Of a stretch of 44,606 bases of DNA, positions 1-8,879 are shown piece after piece. Source of the DNA: Streptomyces triticagri (GTDB lineage: Bacteria > Actinomycetota > Actinomycetes > Streptomycetales > Streptomycetaceae); contig NZ_QUAK01000118.1 of NCBI RefSeq assembly GCF_003429565.1, positions 18,316 to 62,921 on the forward strand. Reading direction: 5' to 3'. The position numbers and the translations under genes were made by a program. The notes under the pieces are model-generated. The model ran no database searches and was not told the DNA's origin. It worked only from the letters and a program-made list of their open reading frames with translations. Within the stretch, counting starts at the first letter, position 1, and each line of letters begins with the position of its first letter.

Positions 1-123
1 ATACACCCGGCCCATTCCGCCGCTGCCGATCCTGCCCCGCAGCCGGTATCCGGAGATCTCCGCCGGATCGTCGTCCGTGAGCGCCTGCAGGCGTACACCT
101 TCCGCCGCCTCGTACCCGGTCAT
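1..123 (-). CDS. Serine/threonine protein kinase, N-terminal fragment
   Basis: Forty-one codons are visible from an ATG at 123 down to the left edge of the window; the rest lies outside. Residues about 25-41 read as the start of a eukaryotic-type (Hanks) kinase domain, including YRLRGRIGSGGMGRVY. This is the beta-1 strand and the glycine-rich ATP-binding loop with the GGMG-x-VY variant usual in actinobacterial PknB-like kinases. About 24 residues precede the domain, as is common in this family. A G-rich stretch (GGGGG) lies a few bases upstream of the ATG. It is divergent from the hydrolase gene at 349. The catalytic lysine, the HRD and DFG motifs, any transmembrane segment and any sensor domain are not in view, so substrate and role cannot be judged. 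Confidence 0.85.
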   Translation of the reverse strand, partial: MTGYEAAEGVRLQALTDDDPAEISGYRLRGRIGSGGMGRVY

Positions 124-348
124 CGCCGTACCCCCGTGCCCCACCGTCCGAACCCGGAGAACGCTACCCAACCCGACGTACCCGGCGCGAACGGACGGCC
201 CAGGCGCTCGACGTCCACGCGCAGGCAGGTCCCGCGCCCCGGGCCCCCGCGCGTGCGTGCCAGAGTGGGCACGTACCGCCCGCGAAACGGAAGGAACGAA
301 CGACACCATGCGCGTCACCGTCGCCCCGACCCGGGCGGAGCACTGCCG

Positions 349-1413
349 ATGAGCGGCACCGAGGAACCCGTCCTGCTCGACACCCGCGGACGGGCCGCCC
401 ACCTCACCCTCAACCGCCCCCGCGCGCTCAACGCCCTGAACCACACCATGGTGCGCCGCATCGACGAGGCCCTCACCGCCTGGGAGCACGACCCGGCCGT
501 GCATGCCGTCGTGATCACCGGGGCCGGCGAGCGCGGCCTGTGCGCGGGCGGCGACATCCGCGCGGTGCACGACGACGCACGCGACAGCGACGGAGCCGAG
601 TCGGCGCTGTTCTGGCGCGACGAGTACCACCTCAATGCGCGCATCGCCCGCTACCCCAAGCCGTACGTCGCCGTGATGGACGGCATCGTGATGGGCGGCG
701 GCGTCGGCGTCTCCGCACACGGCAGCGTGCGCCTGGTCACCGAGCGGTCCCGGGTCGCCATGCCGGAGACCGGCATCGGCTTCGTACCGGACATCGGCGG
801 TACGTATCTGCTGGCGCGTGCGCCCGGCGAGCTGGGCACCCACCTGGCCCTGACGGGGACTCACATCGGTGCAGGAGACGCCCTGTTGTGCGGGCTCGCC
901 GACCACTTCCTGCCGTCGGACGCCGTCGACGCCTTCGTCACCGACCTCGGGGACCTGCCGGTCGAGGAGGCCGTCGAACGGCACACCCGACCCGCCCCGG
1001 GGGCCGAACTGGCCGAGCACCGCGAGTGGATCGACAGCTGCTACTCCGCCGACACCGTCGAGGAGATCCGCCGGCGCCTGCTCGCACACGGCGACCCGGC
1101 CGCGAAGGAGGCCGCGGAGACCCTGCACGCCAAGTCGCCCACTTCCCTCAAGGTCACGCTGGCCGCGCTCCGCAGGGCCAGGCGGCTCGACTCCCTCGAG
1201 AGCGTGCTCGACCAGGAGTACCGCGTCTCCTGCGCCGCACTCACCCGCCCGGACCTCGTCGAGGGCGTACGCGCCCAGATCATCGACAAGGACCGCAACC
1301 CCCGCTGGACGCCCGCATCGCTCGCCGACGTCACCGACGACGATGTGGAGCGCTTCTTCGAGCCCCTGGGCGAACGGGAGTTGGGCCTTTCGAAGCCGAA
1401 CAGCACCAGGTGA
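349..1413 (+). CDS. 3-hydroxyisobutyryl-CoA hydrolase (crotonase family)
   Basis: 354 residues. Members of this family hydrolyse 3-hydroxyisobutyryl-CoA to 3-hydroxyisobutyrate and CoA in valine catabolism. The crotonase fold is recognisable from LNRPRALNALN (about residues 21-31), the oxyanion-hole segment CAGGDIR (65-71) and the long MGGGVGVSAHG turn (115-125). The run MPETGIGFVPDIGG (138-151) carries the catalytic Glu140 and Asp148 that separate the hydrolase from simple enoyl-CoA hydratases. The length matches the hydrolase (about 350) rather than a 260-residue hydratase. ATG 349 is chosen because GGAG lies about 10 bases upstream and homology begins there, although the frame stays open to 136. 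The stop at 1411-1413 abuts the stop of convergent meaB with no gap. Valine breakdown feeds propionyl- and methylmalonyl-CoA, which fits the mutase operon next door. Confidence 0.85.
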   Translation: MSGTEEPVLLDTRGRAAHLTLNRPRALNALNHTMVRRIDEALTAWEHDPAVHAVVITGAGERGLCAGGDIRAVHDDARDSDGAESALFWRDEYHLNARIARYPKPYVAVMDGIVMGGGVGVSAHGSVRLVTERSRVAMPETGIGFVPDIGGTYLLARAPGELGTHLALTGTHIGAGDALLCGLADHFLPSDAVDAFVTDLGDLPVEEAVERHTRPAPGAELAEHREWIDSCYSADTVEEIRRRLLAHGDPAAKEAAETLHAKSPTSLKVTLAALRRARRLDSLESVLDQEYRVSCAALTRPDLVEGVRAQIIDKDRNPRWTPASLADVTDDDVERFFEPLGERELGLSKPNSTR

Positions 1414-2394
1414 CTACGGCTCCCGGAACGCCCCGAGGATCCGCTCCGCGGCCAGCGTGGCCGTCAACTCTCCGTCGCGAACCCGGCGTTCCAGATCGGG
1501 CGCGATGCGCCGTACCGCCGGATCGGCCTGCAGACGGCCGAGCAGCTCGTCGCGCACCATGGCCCAGGTCCAGTCGACCTGCTGGTCACGACGGCGCTCC
1601 GCGAGACGCCCAGTCGACTCGAGCAGCGTCCGGTGCTGCTCGAGCCGGTCGCGCACCTCCTCGAGCCCCGACCCCTCGCGGGCGCTGCAACTGAGCACCG
1701 GAGGCGTCCAGAAGGCGTCCTTTCCGTGCATCAGGCGCAGCGCGCCCGAGAGTTCACGCGCCGCTCCGCGCGCCTCGCGCTCGTGCGGACCGTCCGCCTT
1801 GTTCACGGCGATGACGTCCGCGAGTTCGAGCACGCCCTTCTTGATGCCCTGCAGCTGGTCGCCGGTACGGGCCAGGGTGAGCAGCAGGAAGGAATCGACC
1901 ATGTTCGCCACGGCCGTCTCGGACTGGCCGACCCCCACGGTCTCCACGAGCACCACGTCGTAACCGGCCGCCTCCATCACCACGATGGACTCCCGGGTCG
2001 CCTTCGCGACCCCGCCGAGCGTCCCGGCCGTGGGGGAGGGGCGTACGAACGCGGCCGGGTCGACGGCGAGACGCTCCATCCGCGTCTTGTCGCCGAGGAT
2101 CGACCCGCCCGTCCGGCTGGACGACGGGTCGACGGCCAGCACCGCCACCCGGTGACCGAGCCCCGTGAGCAGCGTGCCGAAGGCGTCGATGAACGTCGAC
2201 TTGCCCACCCCCGGCACACCGCTGATGCCGATCCGCCGCGCATGGCCGCTGTGCGGCAGCAGCCGCGTCAGCAACTCCTGTGCCAGCGCCCGGTGTTGGG
2301 GCCGGGTGGACTCGACAAGGGTGATCGCCCGGGAGACGATCGCCCGCTTCCCGTCGAGTACTCCCTTGACGTACGCGTCGAGCTCGATGGCCAT
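1414..2394 (-). CDS. meaB: Methylmalonyl-CoA mutase-associated GTPase MeaB (ArgK family)
   Basis: 326 residues. MeaB is a G3E-type GTPase that gates delivery of adenosylcobalamin to methylmalonyl-CoA mutase and protects the enzyme from inactivation. The P-loop GVPGVGKS is at about residues 59-66. AVDPSSS, the switch segment ETVGVGQSE and the base-specificity motif NKAD follow in order, and the length is normal for the family. It is the third gene of mutA-mutB-meaB and begins about 10 bases after the mutB stop. ATG 2394 is used; an in-frame GTG at 2400 is an equally possible start, and neither has a strong Shine-Dalgarno sequence, which suggests translational coupling to mutB. Its position directly after mutB makes the chaperone role close to certain. 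Confidence 0.92.
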   Translation of the reverse strand: MAIELDAYVKGVLDGKRAIVSRAITLVESTRPQHRALAQELLTRLLPHSGHARRIGISGVPGVGKSTFIDAFGTLLTGLGHRVAVLAVDPSSSRTGGSILGDKTRMERLAVDPAAFVRPSPTAGTLGGVAKATRESIVVMEAAGYDVVLVETVGVGQSETAVANMVDSFLLLTLARTGDQLQGIKKGVLELADVIAVNKADGPHEREARGAARELSGALRLMHGKDAFWTPPVLSCSAREGSGLEEVRDRLEQHRTLLESTGRLAERRRDQQVDWTWAMVRDELLGRLQADPAVRRIAPDLERRVRDGELTATLAAERILGAFREP

Positions 2395-2404
2395 CGTCAC
2401 CGGC

Positions 2405-4582
2405 TCACAGGTCGCCGTGGCCGAGCTCGGCCGCGAGCCGCGCCACCAGGTCACGGGCCGCGTCCGGGATGACCGTGCCGGGCGGGAAGACCGCCGCCGC
2501 GCCCATCTCCAGGAGCGTGTCCACGTCCTGCGGCGGGATCACCCCGCCGACCACGACCATGATGTCCTCGCGCCCCTCCTCGGCCAGCGCCTCCCGCAGG
2601 GCCGGGACGAGGGTGAGATGCCCGGCGGCGAGCGAGGACACCCCGACGATGTGCACATCCGCCTCCACCGCCTGCCGCGCCACCTCGCCCGGCGTCTGGA
2701 ACAGCGGGCCGACATCCACGTCGAAGCCCAGGTCGGCGAAGGCGGTCGCGATCACCTTCTGCCCGCGGTCGTGCCCGTCCTGGCCCATCTTGGCCACCAG
2801 GATGCGCGGGCGCCGGCCCTCGGCCTCGGCGAAGGCGTCCACCACCGACCGGGTCCGGTCCACGGACGACGACTCACCTGCTTCGTTGCGGTACACACCG
2901 GAGATCGTACGGATCTGGCCAGCGTGCCGCCCGTACACCTTCTCCAGGGCGTAACTGATCTCGCCGACCGTCGCCTTGGCCCGGGCCGCCCGTACCGCCA
3001 GATCGAGCAGATTGCCCGTCGACTCGGCCGCCCGGGTCAGGGCGTCCAGGGCGTCCTGGCAGGCCGTCTCGTCGCGCTCCTCGCGCAGCCGCCGCAGCTT
3101 GTCGATCTGCTGGGCGCGCACCGAGGAGTTGTCGACCTTGAGGACATCGATCTCCTCGTCGGTCTCCACCCGGTACTTATTGACCCCGATCACCGGCTGC
3201 CGGCCCGAGTCGATCCGCGCCTGCGTCCTGGCCGCGGCCTCCTCCACGCGCAGCTTCGGGATGCCTGCGTCGATCGCCTGCGCCATCCCGCCGGCCCGCT
3301 CCACCTCCTGGATGTGCTGCCAGGCCCGGCGCGCCAGATCGTAGGTGAGCCGCTCCACGTACGCACTGCCGCCCCACGGGTCGATCACCCGGGTCGTCCC
3401 CGACTCCTGCTGGATGAGGAGCTGGGTGTTGCGGGCGATCCGCGCCGAGAAGTCGGTGGGCAGCGCAAGCGCCTCGTCCAGCGCATTGGTGTGCAGCGAC
3501 TGGGTGTGGCCCTGCGTCGCGGCCATCGCCTCGACACACGTACGCGTCACGTTGTTGAACACGTCCTGCGCGGTCAGCGACCAGCCGGACGTCTGTGAAT
3601 GGGTGCGCAGCGAAAGGGACTTGGCGTTCTTCGGATCGAACTGCCCGACCAGCTTCGCCCAGAGCAGGCGCGCCGCGCGGAGCTTGGCGACCTCCATGAA
3701 GAAGTTCATGCCGATCGCCCAGAAGAACGACAGCCGCGGCGCGAACGCGTCCACGTCCAGGCCCGCCTCCCGACCCGCCCGGATGTACTCCACCCCGTCC
3801 GCGAGCGTGTACGCCAGCTCCAAGTCGGCCGTCGCACCCGCCTCCTGGATGTGATAGCCGGAGATCGAGATCGAGTTGTACCGCGGCATCCGCTGCGAGG
3901 TGTACGCGAAGATGTCGGAGATGATCCGCATCGACGGCTTCGGCGGATAGATGTAGGTGTTGCGGACCATGAACTCCTTGAGGATGTCGTTCTGGATGGT
4001 CCCGGCCAACTTCTCGGGCGGCACGCCCTGTTCCTCGGCGGCCACGATGTACAGCGCGAGCACCGGAAGCACCGCGCCGTTCATGGTCATCGACACCGAC
4101 ATCCGGTCCAGCGGGATGCCGTCGAAGAGCTGACGCATGTCGTAGATCGAGTCGATCGCCACACCGGCCATGCCGACGTCACCCGTCACCCGCGGATGGT
4201 CGCTGTCGTAACCCCGGTGCGTGGGCAGGTCGAAGGCCACCGAAAGGCCCTTCTGACCGGCCGCCAGATTGCGCCGGTAGAAGGCGTTGGACTCCTCGGC
4301 CGTGGAGAAGCCCGCGTACTGCCGGATCGTCCAGGGCTGGTTGACGTACATCGTCGGGTACGGGCCGCGCAGATACGGTGCGATGCCGGGGAAGGTGTCC
4401 AGGAAGTCGAGGCCCTCCAGGTCCTGCCCGGTGTAGAGCGGCTTGACGGTGATGCCCTCGGGCGTCTCCCACAGCAGGTCGTCGCCGCCCGCGGACTTCT
4501 TGACCGCCGAACGCCAGTCGTCGGCGCCCGAGTCCGCCGTGGGCGTGCCCAGATCGATCGCGGAGAAGTCGGGGATGGACAT
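2405..4582 (-). CDS. mutB: Methylmalonyl-CoA mutase large subunit
   Basis: 725 residues. This is the catalytic, adenosylcobalamin-binding subunit that interconverts succinyl-CoA and (R)-methylmalonyl-CoA. The N-terminal TIM-barrel part shows [20 protein letters not shown], holding the substrate tyrosine of the family. [31 protein letters not shown] and RTHSQTSG are further conserved motifs. The C-terminal Rossmann-like B12 domain begins near residue 590 and has [13 protein letters not shown], whose His (about 604) is the lower axial cobalt ligand. The open frame continues upstream, but homology starts at MSIPDF (ATG 4582). That ATG shares one base with the mutA stop (TGATG), so the subunits are translationally coupled. 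It supplies either propionate disposal or methylmalonyl-CoA for polyketides. Confidence 0.97.
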   Translation of the reverse strand: MSIPDFSAIDLGTPTADSGADDWRSAVKKSAGGDDLLWETPEGITVKPLYTGQDLEGLDFLDTFPGIAPYLRGPYPTMYVNQPWTIRQYAGFSTAEESNAFYRRNLAAGQKGLSVAFDLPTHRGYDSDHPRVTGDVGMAGVAIDSIYDMRQLFDGIPLDRMSVSMTMNGAVLPVLALYIVAAEEQGVPPEKLAGTIQNDILKEFMVRNTYIYPPKPSMRIISDIFAYTSQRMPRYNSISISGYHIQEAGATADLELAYTLADGVEYIRAGREAGLDVDAFAPRLSFFWAIGMNFFMEVAKLRAARLLWAKLVGQFDPKNAKSLSLRTHSQTSGWSLTAQDVFNNVTRTCVEAMAATQGHTQSLHTNALDEALALPTDFSARIARNTQLLIQQESGTTRVIDPWGGSAYVERLTYDLARRAWQHIQEVERAGGMAQAIDAGIPKLRVEEAAARTQARIDSGRQPVIGVNKYRVETDEEIDVLKVDNSSVRAQQIDKLRRLREERDETACQDALDALTRAAESTGNLLDLAVRAARAKATVGEISYALEKVYGRHAGQIRTISGVYRNEAGESSSVDRTRSVVDAFAEAEGRRPRILVAKMGQDGHDRGQKVIATAFADLGFDVDVGPLFQTPGEVARQAVEADVHIVGVSSLAAGHLTLVPALREALAEEGREDIMVVVGGVIPPQDVDTLLEMGAAAVFPPGTVIPDAARDLVARLAAELGHGDL

Positions 4583-6390
4583 CAGGACACTCCCATGCGG
4601 TCGAGCGTGGCGGTGAGCACGGCGACGGCGTCGCAGCCGGCGAAGACATATGTGTCGACCCCGTCGTACGACCCCGGCCGCCCGGCGAGGAACACATGCT
4701 GCGCGCCCGCGTCCCGCAGCTCGCGGACCGCGGCCCCCGCCTGCTCCTCGTACACCGCGTCGCTGGAGCACAGGCAGGCCTCCCGGGCGCCGCTCTCCTG
4801 ATACGTGCCCTCGGTGACCGGCTCGATGCCGCCGGCCTGGAACAGGTTCGCGGCGAAGGTGAGACGCGCGGTGTGTGCGGCGGCCGGGCCGAGTGCCGCC
4901 AGATACACCCGCGGGCGACTGCCGGTCGCGGCGAGATGTGCGTCGGAGCGGGCGCGCAGCGCCTCGTACGCCTCGTCACGGCGCACCCGCGGGAGCCCGC
5001 CGGCGGGCGGCTCGGGCGCGGGCTCCCGTACGACCGGCTTCTCGGCCAGATTCGGGAACTCGCTGACACCCGTGACCGGTTCACGGCGCTCGGCCAGCTT
5101 CGCGCTGCGCGCCGCCCAGGTCGCGGCGATCCGCTCGCGCACCAGACCGGACCGCAGCGCCGCGGCCTGACCGCCGGCCCGCTCGATCTCCTGGAAGAAC
5201 TCCCAGCCCGCACGGGCCAGTTCATCGGTGAGCCGCTCCACGTACCAGGAGCCGCCCGCAGGATCGACGACCCGGGCCAGATGCGACTCCTCGATCAGAA
5301 TGGTGGAGGTGTTGCGCGCGATCCTGCGCGCGAACGCGTCCGGCAGACCGATCGCCTCGTCGAAGGGCAGCACGGTCACCGCGTCCGCGCCGCCCACTCC
5401 GGCGGCGAGCGTGGCGACGGTGCCGCGCAGCATGTTCACCCATGGGTCGCGACGGGTCGTCATCACCGTCGAGGTCACCGCGTGCTGGCGCTGCGCGCCC
5501 GCGGCGGGCGCCCCGCACACCTCCGCGACCCGCGCCCACAGCCGGCGGGCCGCGCGCAGCTTGGCCACCGTGAGGAACTGGTCGGCGGTCGCGGCATACC
5601 GGAACTCCAGCTGGGCGCAGGCCTGTTCGGCAGTCAGGCCGTGCTCGGTGAGCTCCCGCAGACAGGCGACCGCGGTGGCCAGGGAGCAGCCGAGCTCCTC
5701 GGCGGCCGAGCCACCCGCCTCGTGGTACGGCAGCGCATCGACCGTCAGGGCACGCAGGCCCGGGTGGCGTTCGGCGCACTCCCGGGCGAGGGCGGCCACC
5801 GGAGCCCAGTCGTAGGAGCGGCCGGTGCGGGCCTCGTGGCCGAGCGGGTCGGCGCCCAGATTGCCGCGGGCGGCGTGCGGGGCGACGCCCCGCTCCTCGT
5901 AGAGCCCGAGCAGCCGGCGCGCGGCCGCCTCGGTCTCCTCGCCCGCGTCCAGGACCACCGGAGCGAGATCGAGATAGACGCCGTCCAGCACCCGGTCGAG
6001 TGCGTCGACGGGGATGCCGCCGGAGCCGACCGTGAGCCACAGCGAGGTGACCCCGTTCTCCAGGTCGGCGAGGACCGTGGCGTTGTCCGGGACCGCGTGC
6101 CGCTGGCGCACGTCCCAGCCGCTCACGGCGTTGCCCTCGGGCCGGCCGCCGCGCACGAAGGGCGCGAAGCCCGGCAGGCCGGGGCTCGGGGCGGCGTCTT
6201 GCGCCGTGTACAGGGGCAGCGTGTGCAGCCCGTCCTCCAACGGAGTGGAGAGGGCTCGCTCCGCCTCGGCCTCGTCGACTTCCTTGCCCGACTTGCGCAG
6301 CACACCGAGCACGAGGTGCCGCCACTGTTCACGTGTCGCGTCAGGGAATTCGGTCGCCAAGGAGAGGTCGTCGTCTGGCAGGACCGTCAT
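4582..6390 (-). CDS. mutA: Methylmalonyl-CoA mutase small subunit
   Basis: 602 residues. This is the non-catalytic partner of MutB in the alpha-beta mutase found in actinobacteria and propionibacteria. The barrel half is recognisable from [28 protein letters not shown] and [20 protein letters not shown]. In the C-terminal domain the segment matching the B12-ligand motif of MutB reads [16 protein letters not shown] and lacks the DxHxxG cobalt-binding residues, as expected of a small subunit. It is first in the operon. The ATG at 6390 has no Shine-Dalgarno sequence, but a TAGCAT hexamer lies 6 nt upstream, which suggests a leaderless mRNA. No cobalamin riboswitch faces this gene; the one in this intergenic region points the other way. 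Confidence 0.95.
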   Translation of the reverse strand: MTVLPDDDLSLATEFPDATREQWRHLVLGVLRKSGKEVDEAEAERALSTPLEDGLHTLPLYTAQDAAPSPGLPGFAPFVRGGRPEGNAVSGWDVRQRHAVPDNATVLADLENGVTSLWLTVGSGGIPVDALDRVLDGVYLDLAPVVLDAGEETEAAARRLLGLYEERGVAPHAARGNLGADPLGHEARTGRSYDWAPVAALARECAERHPGLRALTVDALPYHEAGGSAAEELGCSLATAVACLRELTEHGLTAEQACAQLEFRYAATADQFLTVAKLRAARRLWARVAEVCGAPAAGAQRQHAVTSTVMTTRRDPWVNMLRGTVATLAAGVGGADAVTVLPFDEAIGLPDAFARRIARNTSTILIEESHLARVVDPAGGSWYVERLTDELARAGWEFFQEIERAGGQAAALRSGLVRERIAATWAARSAKLAERREPVTGVSEFPNLAEKPVVREPAPEPPAGGLPRVRRDEAYEALRARSDAHLAATGSRPRVYLAALGPAAAHTARLTFAANLFQAGGIEPVTEGTYQESGAREACLCSSDAVYEEQAGAAVRELRDAGAQHVFLAGRPGSYDGVDTYVFAGCDAVAVLTATLDRMGVS

Positions 6391-6396
6391 GCTCGG

Positions 6397-6402
6397 ATGC
6401 TA
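6397..6402 (-). promoter_or_regulatory. Candidate -10 element of a leaderless mutA promoter
   Basis: On the minus strand TAGCAT (TAnnnT type) ends 6 nt before the mutA ATG, which would put transcription start on the A of the start codon. No ribosome-binding site is present. The -35 region about 17 nt further upstream is not convincing, so this is an inference from geometry. Bases 6403-6604, between here and the riboswitch, hold nothing else I can name. Confidence 0.4.
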
Positions 6403-6604
6403 GGCCAACGGGCCAGATGTGCAGCCCCTGACCGGCTGTGACGTTCTTCTCGCCTGGTGGGGGATGCAATTCGCCCAGCGAGTGGGTACGGGAGGTGACT
6501 TGGCCTTCTCGGTGGTGGGACGGCCGCTGCACCGTGCCGTGACGACGCTCCCGGGTGCTGCGACGCCGTCCCGTCCCGCCCGAAGGACGCGTTGGGCCGA
6601 TGGG

Positions 6605-6782
6605 ATGATGTACTGCGACAAGGCGACTGCGGCCCGAGGAAGCCGGTGCGAATCCGGCGCGGTCCCGCCACTGTGATCGGCGAGCGACTCCCGACATGGT
6701 CACTGCCCGTGCAGCCGTACGGGTGGGAAGGCCCGGAGAAGCGTCGACCCGAGAGCCAGGAGACTCACGCGGTCGCCACCTC
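6605..6782 (+). promoter_or_regulatory. Cobalamin (B12) riboswitch
   Basis: The B12-box core is clear at 6641-6676: AGCCGGTGCGAATCCGGC is followed by GGTCCCGCCACTGTGA. The distal conserved segment GAGCCAGGAGACTC is at 6753-6766. GGCGAC at 6622-6627 can pair with GTCGCC at 6772-6777 as a closing P1-like helix. The element reads toward the 2Fe-2S ferredoxin-like gene at 6829 and away from mutA. In known cases such elements repress B12 synthesis, cobalt or cobalamin uptake, or B12-independent isozymes when cobalamin is plentiful. The exact outer ends are estimated. Confidence 0.93.
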
Positions 6783-6820
6783 GACACGACACCGGGGCGG
6801 ATCTCCCCGGACGGAGGTGG
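6776..6820 (+). promoter_or_regulatory. Riboswitch expression platform: Shine-Dalgarno-sequestering helix
   Basis: CCACCTC at 6776-6782 is the exact reverse complement of GAGGTGG at 6814-6820, which contains most of the Shine-Dalgarno sequence GGAGG (6813-6817) of the downstream gene. Between the arms sits a second perfect hairpin, CCGGGG at 6792-6797 with CCCCGG at 6805-6810. The left arm begins within the last two bases of the proposed P1 helix, so folding of the aptamer and of this stem should influence each other. There is no U-run, which points to control of translation rather than transcription termination. Confidence 0.65.
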
Positions 6821-6828
6821 ATGGCGCG

Positions 6829-7239
6829 GTGCATGCGACTCCCGGCACTGAGCTCGGCACGGCGGCGGACGGCGGTACGGACACCGGCGGGAGGGGGCCC
6901 GTGCCCTGCCGGGTGGTGGTGTGCCGCGACTGCTGCTGCGGCACGGCGAAGATCCCCGGCGTGGATCACCGGGCGCAGACGGAGCGACTGCGGTCCGAGG
7001 TCCCGGTCCGGATCTCCGAGTGCCTGGACGTCTGCGAGCAGGCGAATGTCGTGGTCGTACAGCCGTCCGCGGCGGGACGCGCCGCCGGCGGCAGGCCGGT
7101 GTGGCTGGGCCTGGTCAACGACGCAGCCGCGACCGAGGACATCGTCGCCTGGGTGCGCGCGGGCGGACCGGGCGTGGCTCCGCTGCCGGAGATCCTGGAG
7201 CTCCACACCTTCGCGCAGCCGCGGCGTACCCCGGCCTGA
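6829..7239 (+). CDS. (2Fe-2S) ferredoxin-like protein under B12 riboswitch control
   Basis: 136 residues from GTG 6829. The cysteine pattern is CRDCCCG near residue 32, then SECLDVCEQANVVVV about 35 residues later. This C-x2-C-C-C ... C-x3-C arrangement matches the thioredoxin-like 2Fe-2S ferredoxin family (four ligands C-x(n)-C ... C-x3-C). There is no signal peptide or membrane segment, so it is cytoplasmic. Its reaction is unknown; control by cobalamin suggests an electron-transfer or metal-handling step in cobalt or corrinoid metabolism, but that is inference. GTG 6829 is 11 bases after GGAGG (6813-6817). An alternative GTG at 6901 follows a strong GGGAGG and would give a 112-residue protein starting just before the first cysteine. 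It ends in front of a strong terminator. Confidence 0.8.
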   Translation: MHATPGTELGTAADGGTDTGGRGPVPCRVVVCRDCCCGTAKIPGVDHRAQTERLRSEVPVRISECLDVCEQANVVVVQPSAAGRAAGGRPVWLGLVNDAAATEDIVAWVRAGGPGVAPLPEILELHTFAQPRRTPA

Positions 7240-7263
7240 GACAGCACGGCGGGCGCGCGCGAA

Positions 7264-7293
7264 GGCGCCGCGGACGGACGGATCCGCGGCGCC
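7264..7293. terminator. Bidirectional hairpin terminator
   Basis: There is a perfect 11-bp stem: GGCGCCGCGGA at 7264-7274 pairs with TCCGCGGCGCC at 7283-7293 around an 8-nt loop. It lies between the convergent stops of the ferredoxin-like gene (7239) and the amidase gene (7326). There is no T-run, which is usual for actinobacterial terminators. Confidence 0.75.
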
Positions 7294-7325
7294 CGGTGCG
7301 GGGGCGTACCCAGTTGCGAGTGGTC

Positions 7326-8879
7326 TCAGCGGCCGGCCTGCAGTGCCTCCCAGGTGGCGTCGCCGACCGCACCGTCCACGGTCAGCCCACGGCTCTCCTG
7401 ATAGCTGCGCACCGCGGTGTCCGTCCTGTCGCCGAACTCGCCGTCGATGCCGACGGCGGAGCCGAGCGCCGCGGTCAGCGCCCGCTGCACCCGCTTCACC
7501 GCATCGCCCGAACTGCCCTTGCTCACCGCCGGCTTGGAGCCGGCCGACAGGAGCGCGGTCCAGGTCCTCGCGCCCACGACACCGTCCGCCTCGAGGCCGA
7601 CGTCCTGCTGGAAGGCCTGCACCGCGGCCAGCGTGGCCGGACCGAAGTCGCCGTCCGCAGCCCCGGCCTCGTACCCGTGCTTGCTGAGCAGCGACTGCAC
7701 GGCCGTCACCTGAGCCCCCGTCGAACCGCTGCGCTGCGTCTCGTACGAGGAGAAGCTCAGGCCGTCGCTCGGGGTGCCGCCGCCGGAGTCGCCGCCGACG
7801 AGCTCCATGTAGTACTCCCAGTTCCAGTGCGGACCCGGGTCGGTGTGGTCGTTGCCGGGGACCTCGACATGGCCGACGATGTGCTCCCGGTCCTTCGGGA
7901 TCCCGTAGCGCTCGCACAGGTGCTTGGTGAGGGCGGCCGACGACCGGTACATCGAGTTGGTGAACCAGCTCGGATCGTCGACGTACCCCTCGTGCTCGAT
8001 GCCGAGCGAGGAGGCGTTCGCACTGCGCGCGTGCCACGCGGTGTCCGCGTCGCGCACCATCTGGGTGACCTCGCCGTCCGACGAGCGCACCACGTAGTGC
8101 GAGCTGGTCTCCGCCTCCGGGTTCTGGAACCAGCTGATCGTGCCCGCGTACGAGCCCTGGGTGACGTGGATCACGACCTGGCTGATGGTCGCCGAGCGCC
8201 CGGACGCGTAGTTGCTCGTCGAGGCGGGGACCCAGAGCGCGGGCGGGTAGTCCTCGCTCTGCGCGTCGATCTCGGCCTTCGCGAGCGAGCCGCGGGCGGG
8301 GGAGACCTTGCGGCCGTCGACGGTGATCTCCTCGCCGTCGACGGTGGTGGTCAGGCCCTCGGCGAGGAAGTCGTAGACGGTGTCCGCGTAGAGCTTGGCC
8401 GTGGCGCCCTCGGTGTTGCCGTAGCGGGCGACCGCCGGGTACCAGGCGTTGATGTCGCCGCGCTCCGCCCGGTCGAGCCCGAGTGCGTCGGCGTGCGCAC
8501 GCAGGACGGCCGCGCCGCCCTCGATGTTCGCCTCGGTGTCGCGCCGCAGCTCGGCAGTGCTGCGGCCGGTGATCCCGGCGGCCTGCCGCAGCGAGCGGTG
8601 GCTGGGGTTGTCCACCAGGTGCATGACGCCGTATCCGCGGGCCTGGCTCGGGCGGCCGTCGTGGTCGTCCAGATGGGTCTCGCCGTAGCCGACCGCGGTC
8701 AGCAGGTCCCGTGGCACGCCGTACTTGTCGGAGGCCTGCTCAAAGGCCCGGTTCATCGGGGCGTCGGCCCGCTCGGGTGCCGCGGACGCCTGCAGTCCGG
8801 TGACCGACAGGGCGCTGACGACGACCGCTGCCAGCACCGACGTGCGGACGCGCGCCGCCGGCGGGATGCGTTCGAGCAT
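7326..8879 (-). CDS. Secreted peptidoglycan hydrolase: lysozyme-like plus amidase_2 plus two peptidoglycan-binding domains
   Basis: 517 residues from ATG 8879, which has GGAGCC a few bases upstream. A signal peptide (about residues 1-33, hydrophobic core LAAVVVSALSVTG, cut near ASA-A) exports it. Residues about 40-165 look like a lytic-transglycosylase/lysozyme fold, with YGVPRDLLTAVGYGETHLDD (a candidate catalytic Glu) and GYGVMHLVDNP. Residues about 215-375 are N-acetylmuramoyl-L-alanine amidase type 2, with VVIHVTQGSY and GHVEVPGNDHTDPGPHW supplying the zinc-ligand histidines. Two PG_binding_1 repeats close the protein (GDFGPATLAAVQAFQ and GEFGDRTDTAVRSYQ). It probably cuts peptidoglycan outside the membrane during growth or spore development. 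The unusual point is two possible catalytic domains; whether the first is active is unproven. Confidence 0.88.
   Translation of the reverse strand: MLERIPPAARVRTSVLAAVVVSALSVTGLQASAAPERADAPMNRAFEQASDKYGVPRDLLTAVGYGETHLDDHDGRPSQARGYGVMHLVDNPSHRSLRQAAGITGRSTAELRRDTEANIEGGAAVLRAHADALGLDRAERGDINAWYPAVARYGNTEGATAKLYADTVYDFLAEGLTTTVDGEEITVDGRKVSPARGSLAKAEIDAQSEDYPPALWVPASTSNYASGRSATISQVVIHVTQGSYAGTISWFQNPEAETSSHYVVRSSDGEVTQMVRDADTAWHARSANASSLGIEHEGYVDDPSWFTNSMYRSSAALTKHLCERYGIPKDREHIVGHVEVPGNDHTDPGPHWNWEYYMELVGGDSGGGTPSDGLSFSSYETQRSGSTGAQVTAVQSLLSKHGYEAGAADGDFGPATLAAVQAFQQDVGLEADGVVGARTWTALLSAGSKPAVSKGSSGDAVKRVQRALTAALGSAVGIDGEFGDRTDTAVRSYQESRGLTVDGAVGDATWEALQAGR

Noticed and set aside
2469..3598. 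Plus-strand open frames opposite mutB
   Set aside because: mutB is certain from its motifs; the opposite frames have no recognisable sequence.
6821..7687. ATG at 6821 near the B12 leader with a long overlapping frame
   Set aside because: The frame gives Arg/Pro/Ala-rich sequence without domains and runs into the amidase gene; the cysteine-rich frame starting at 6829 is the real product.
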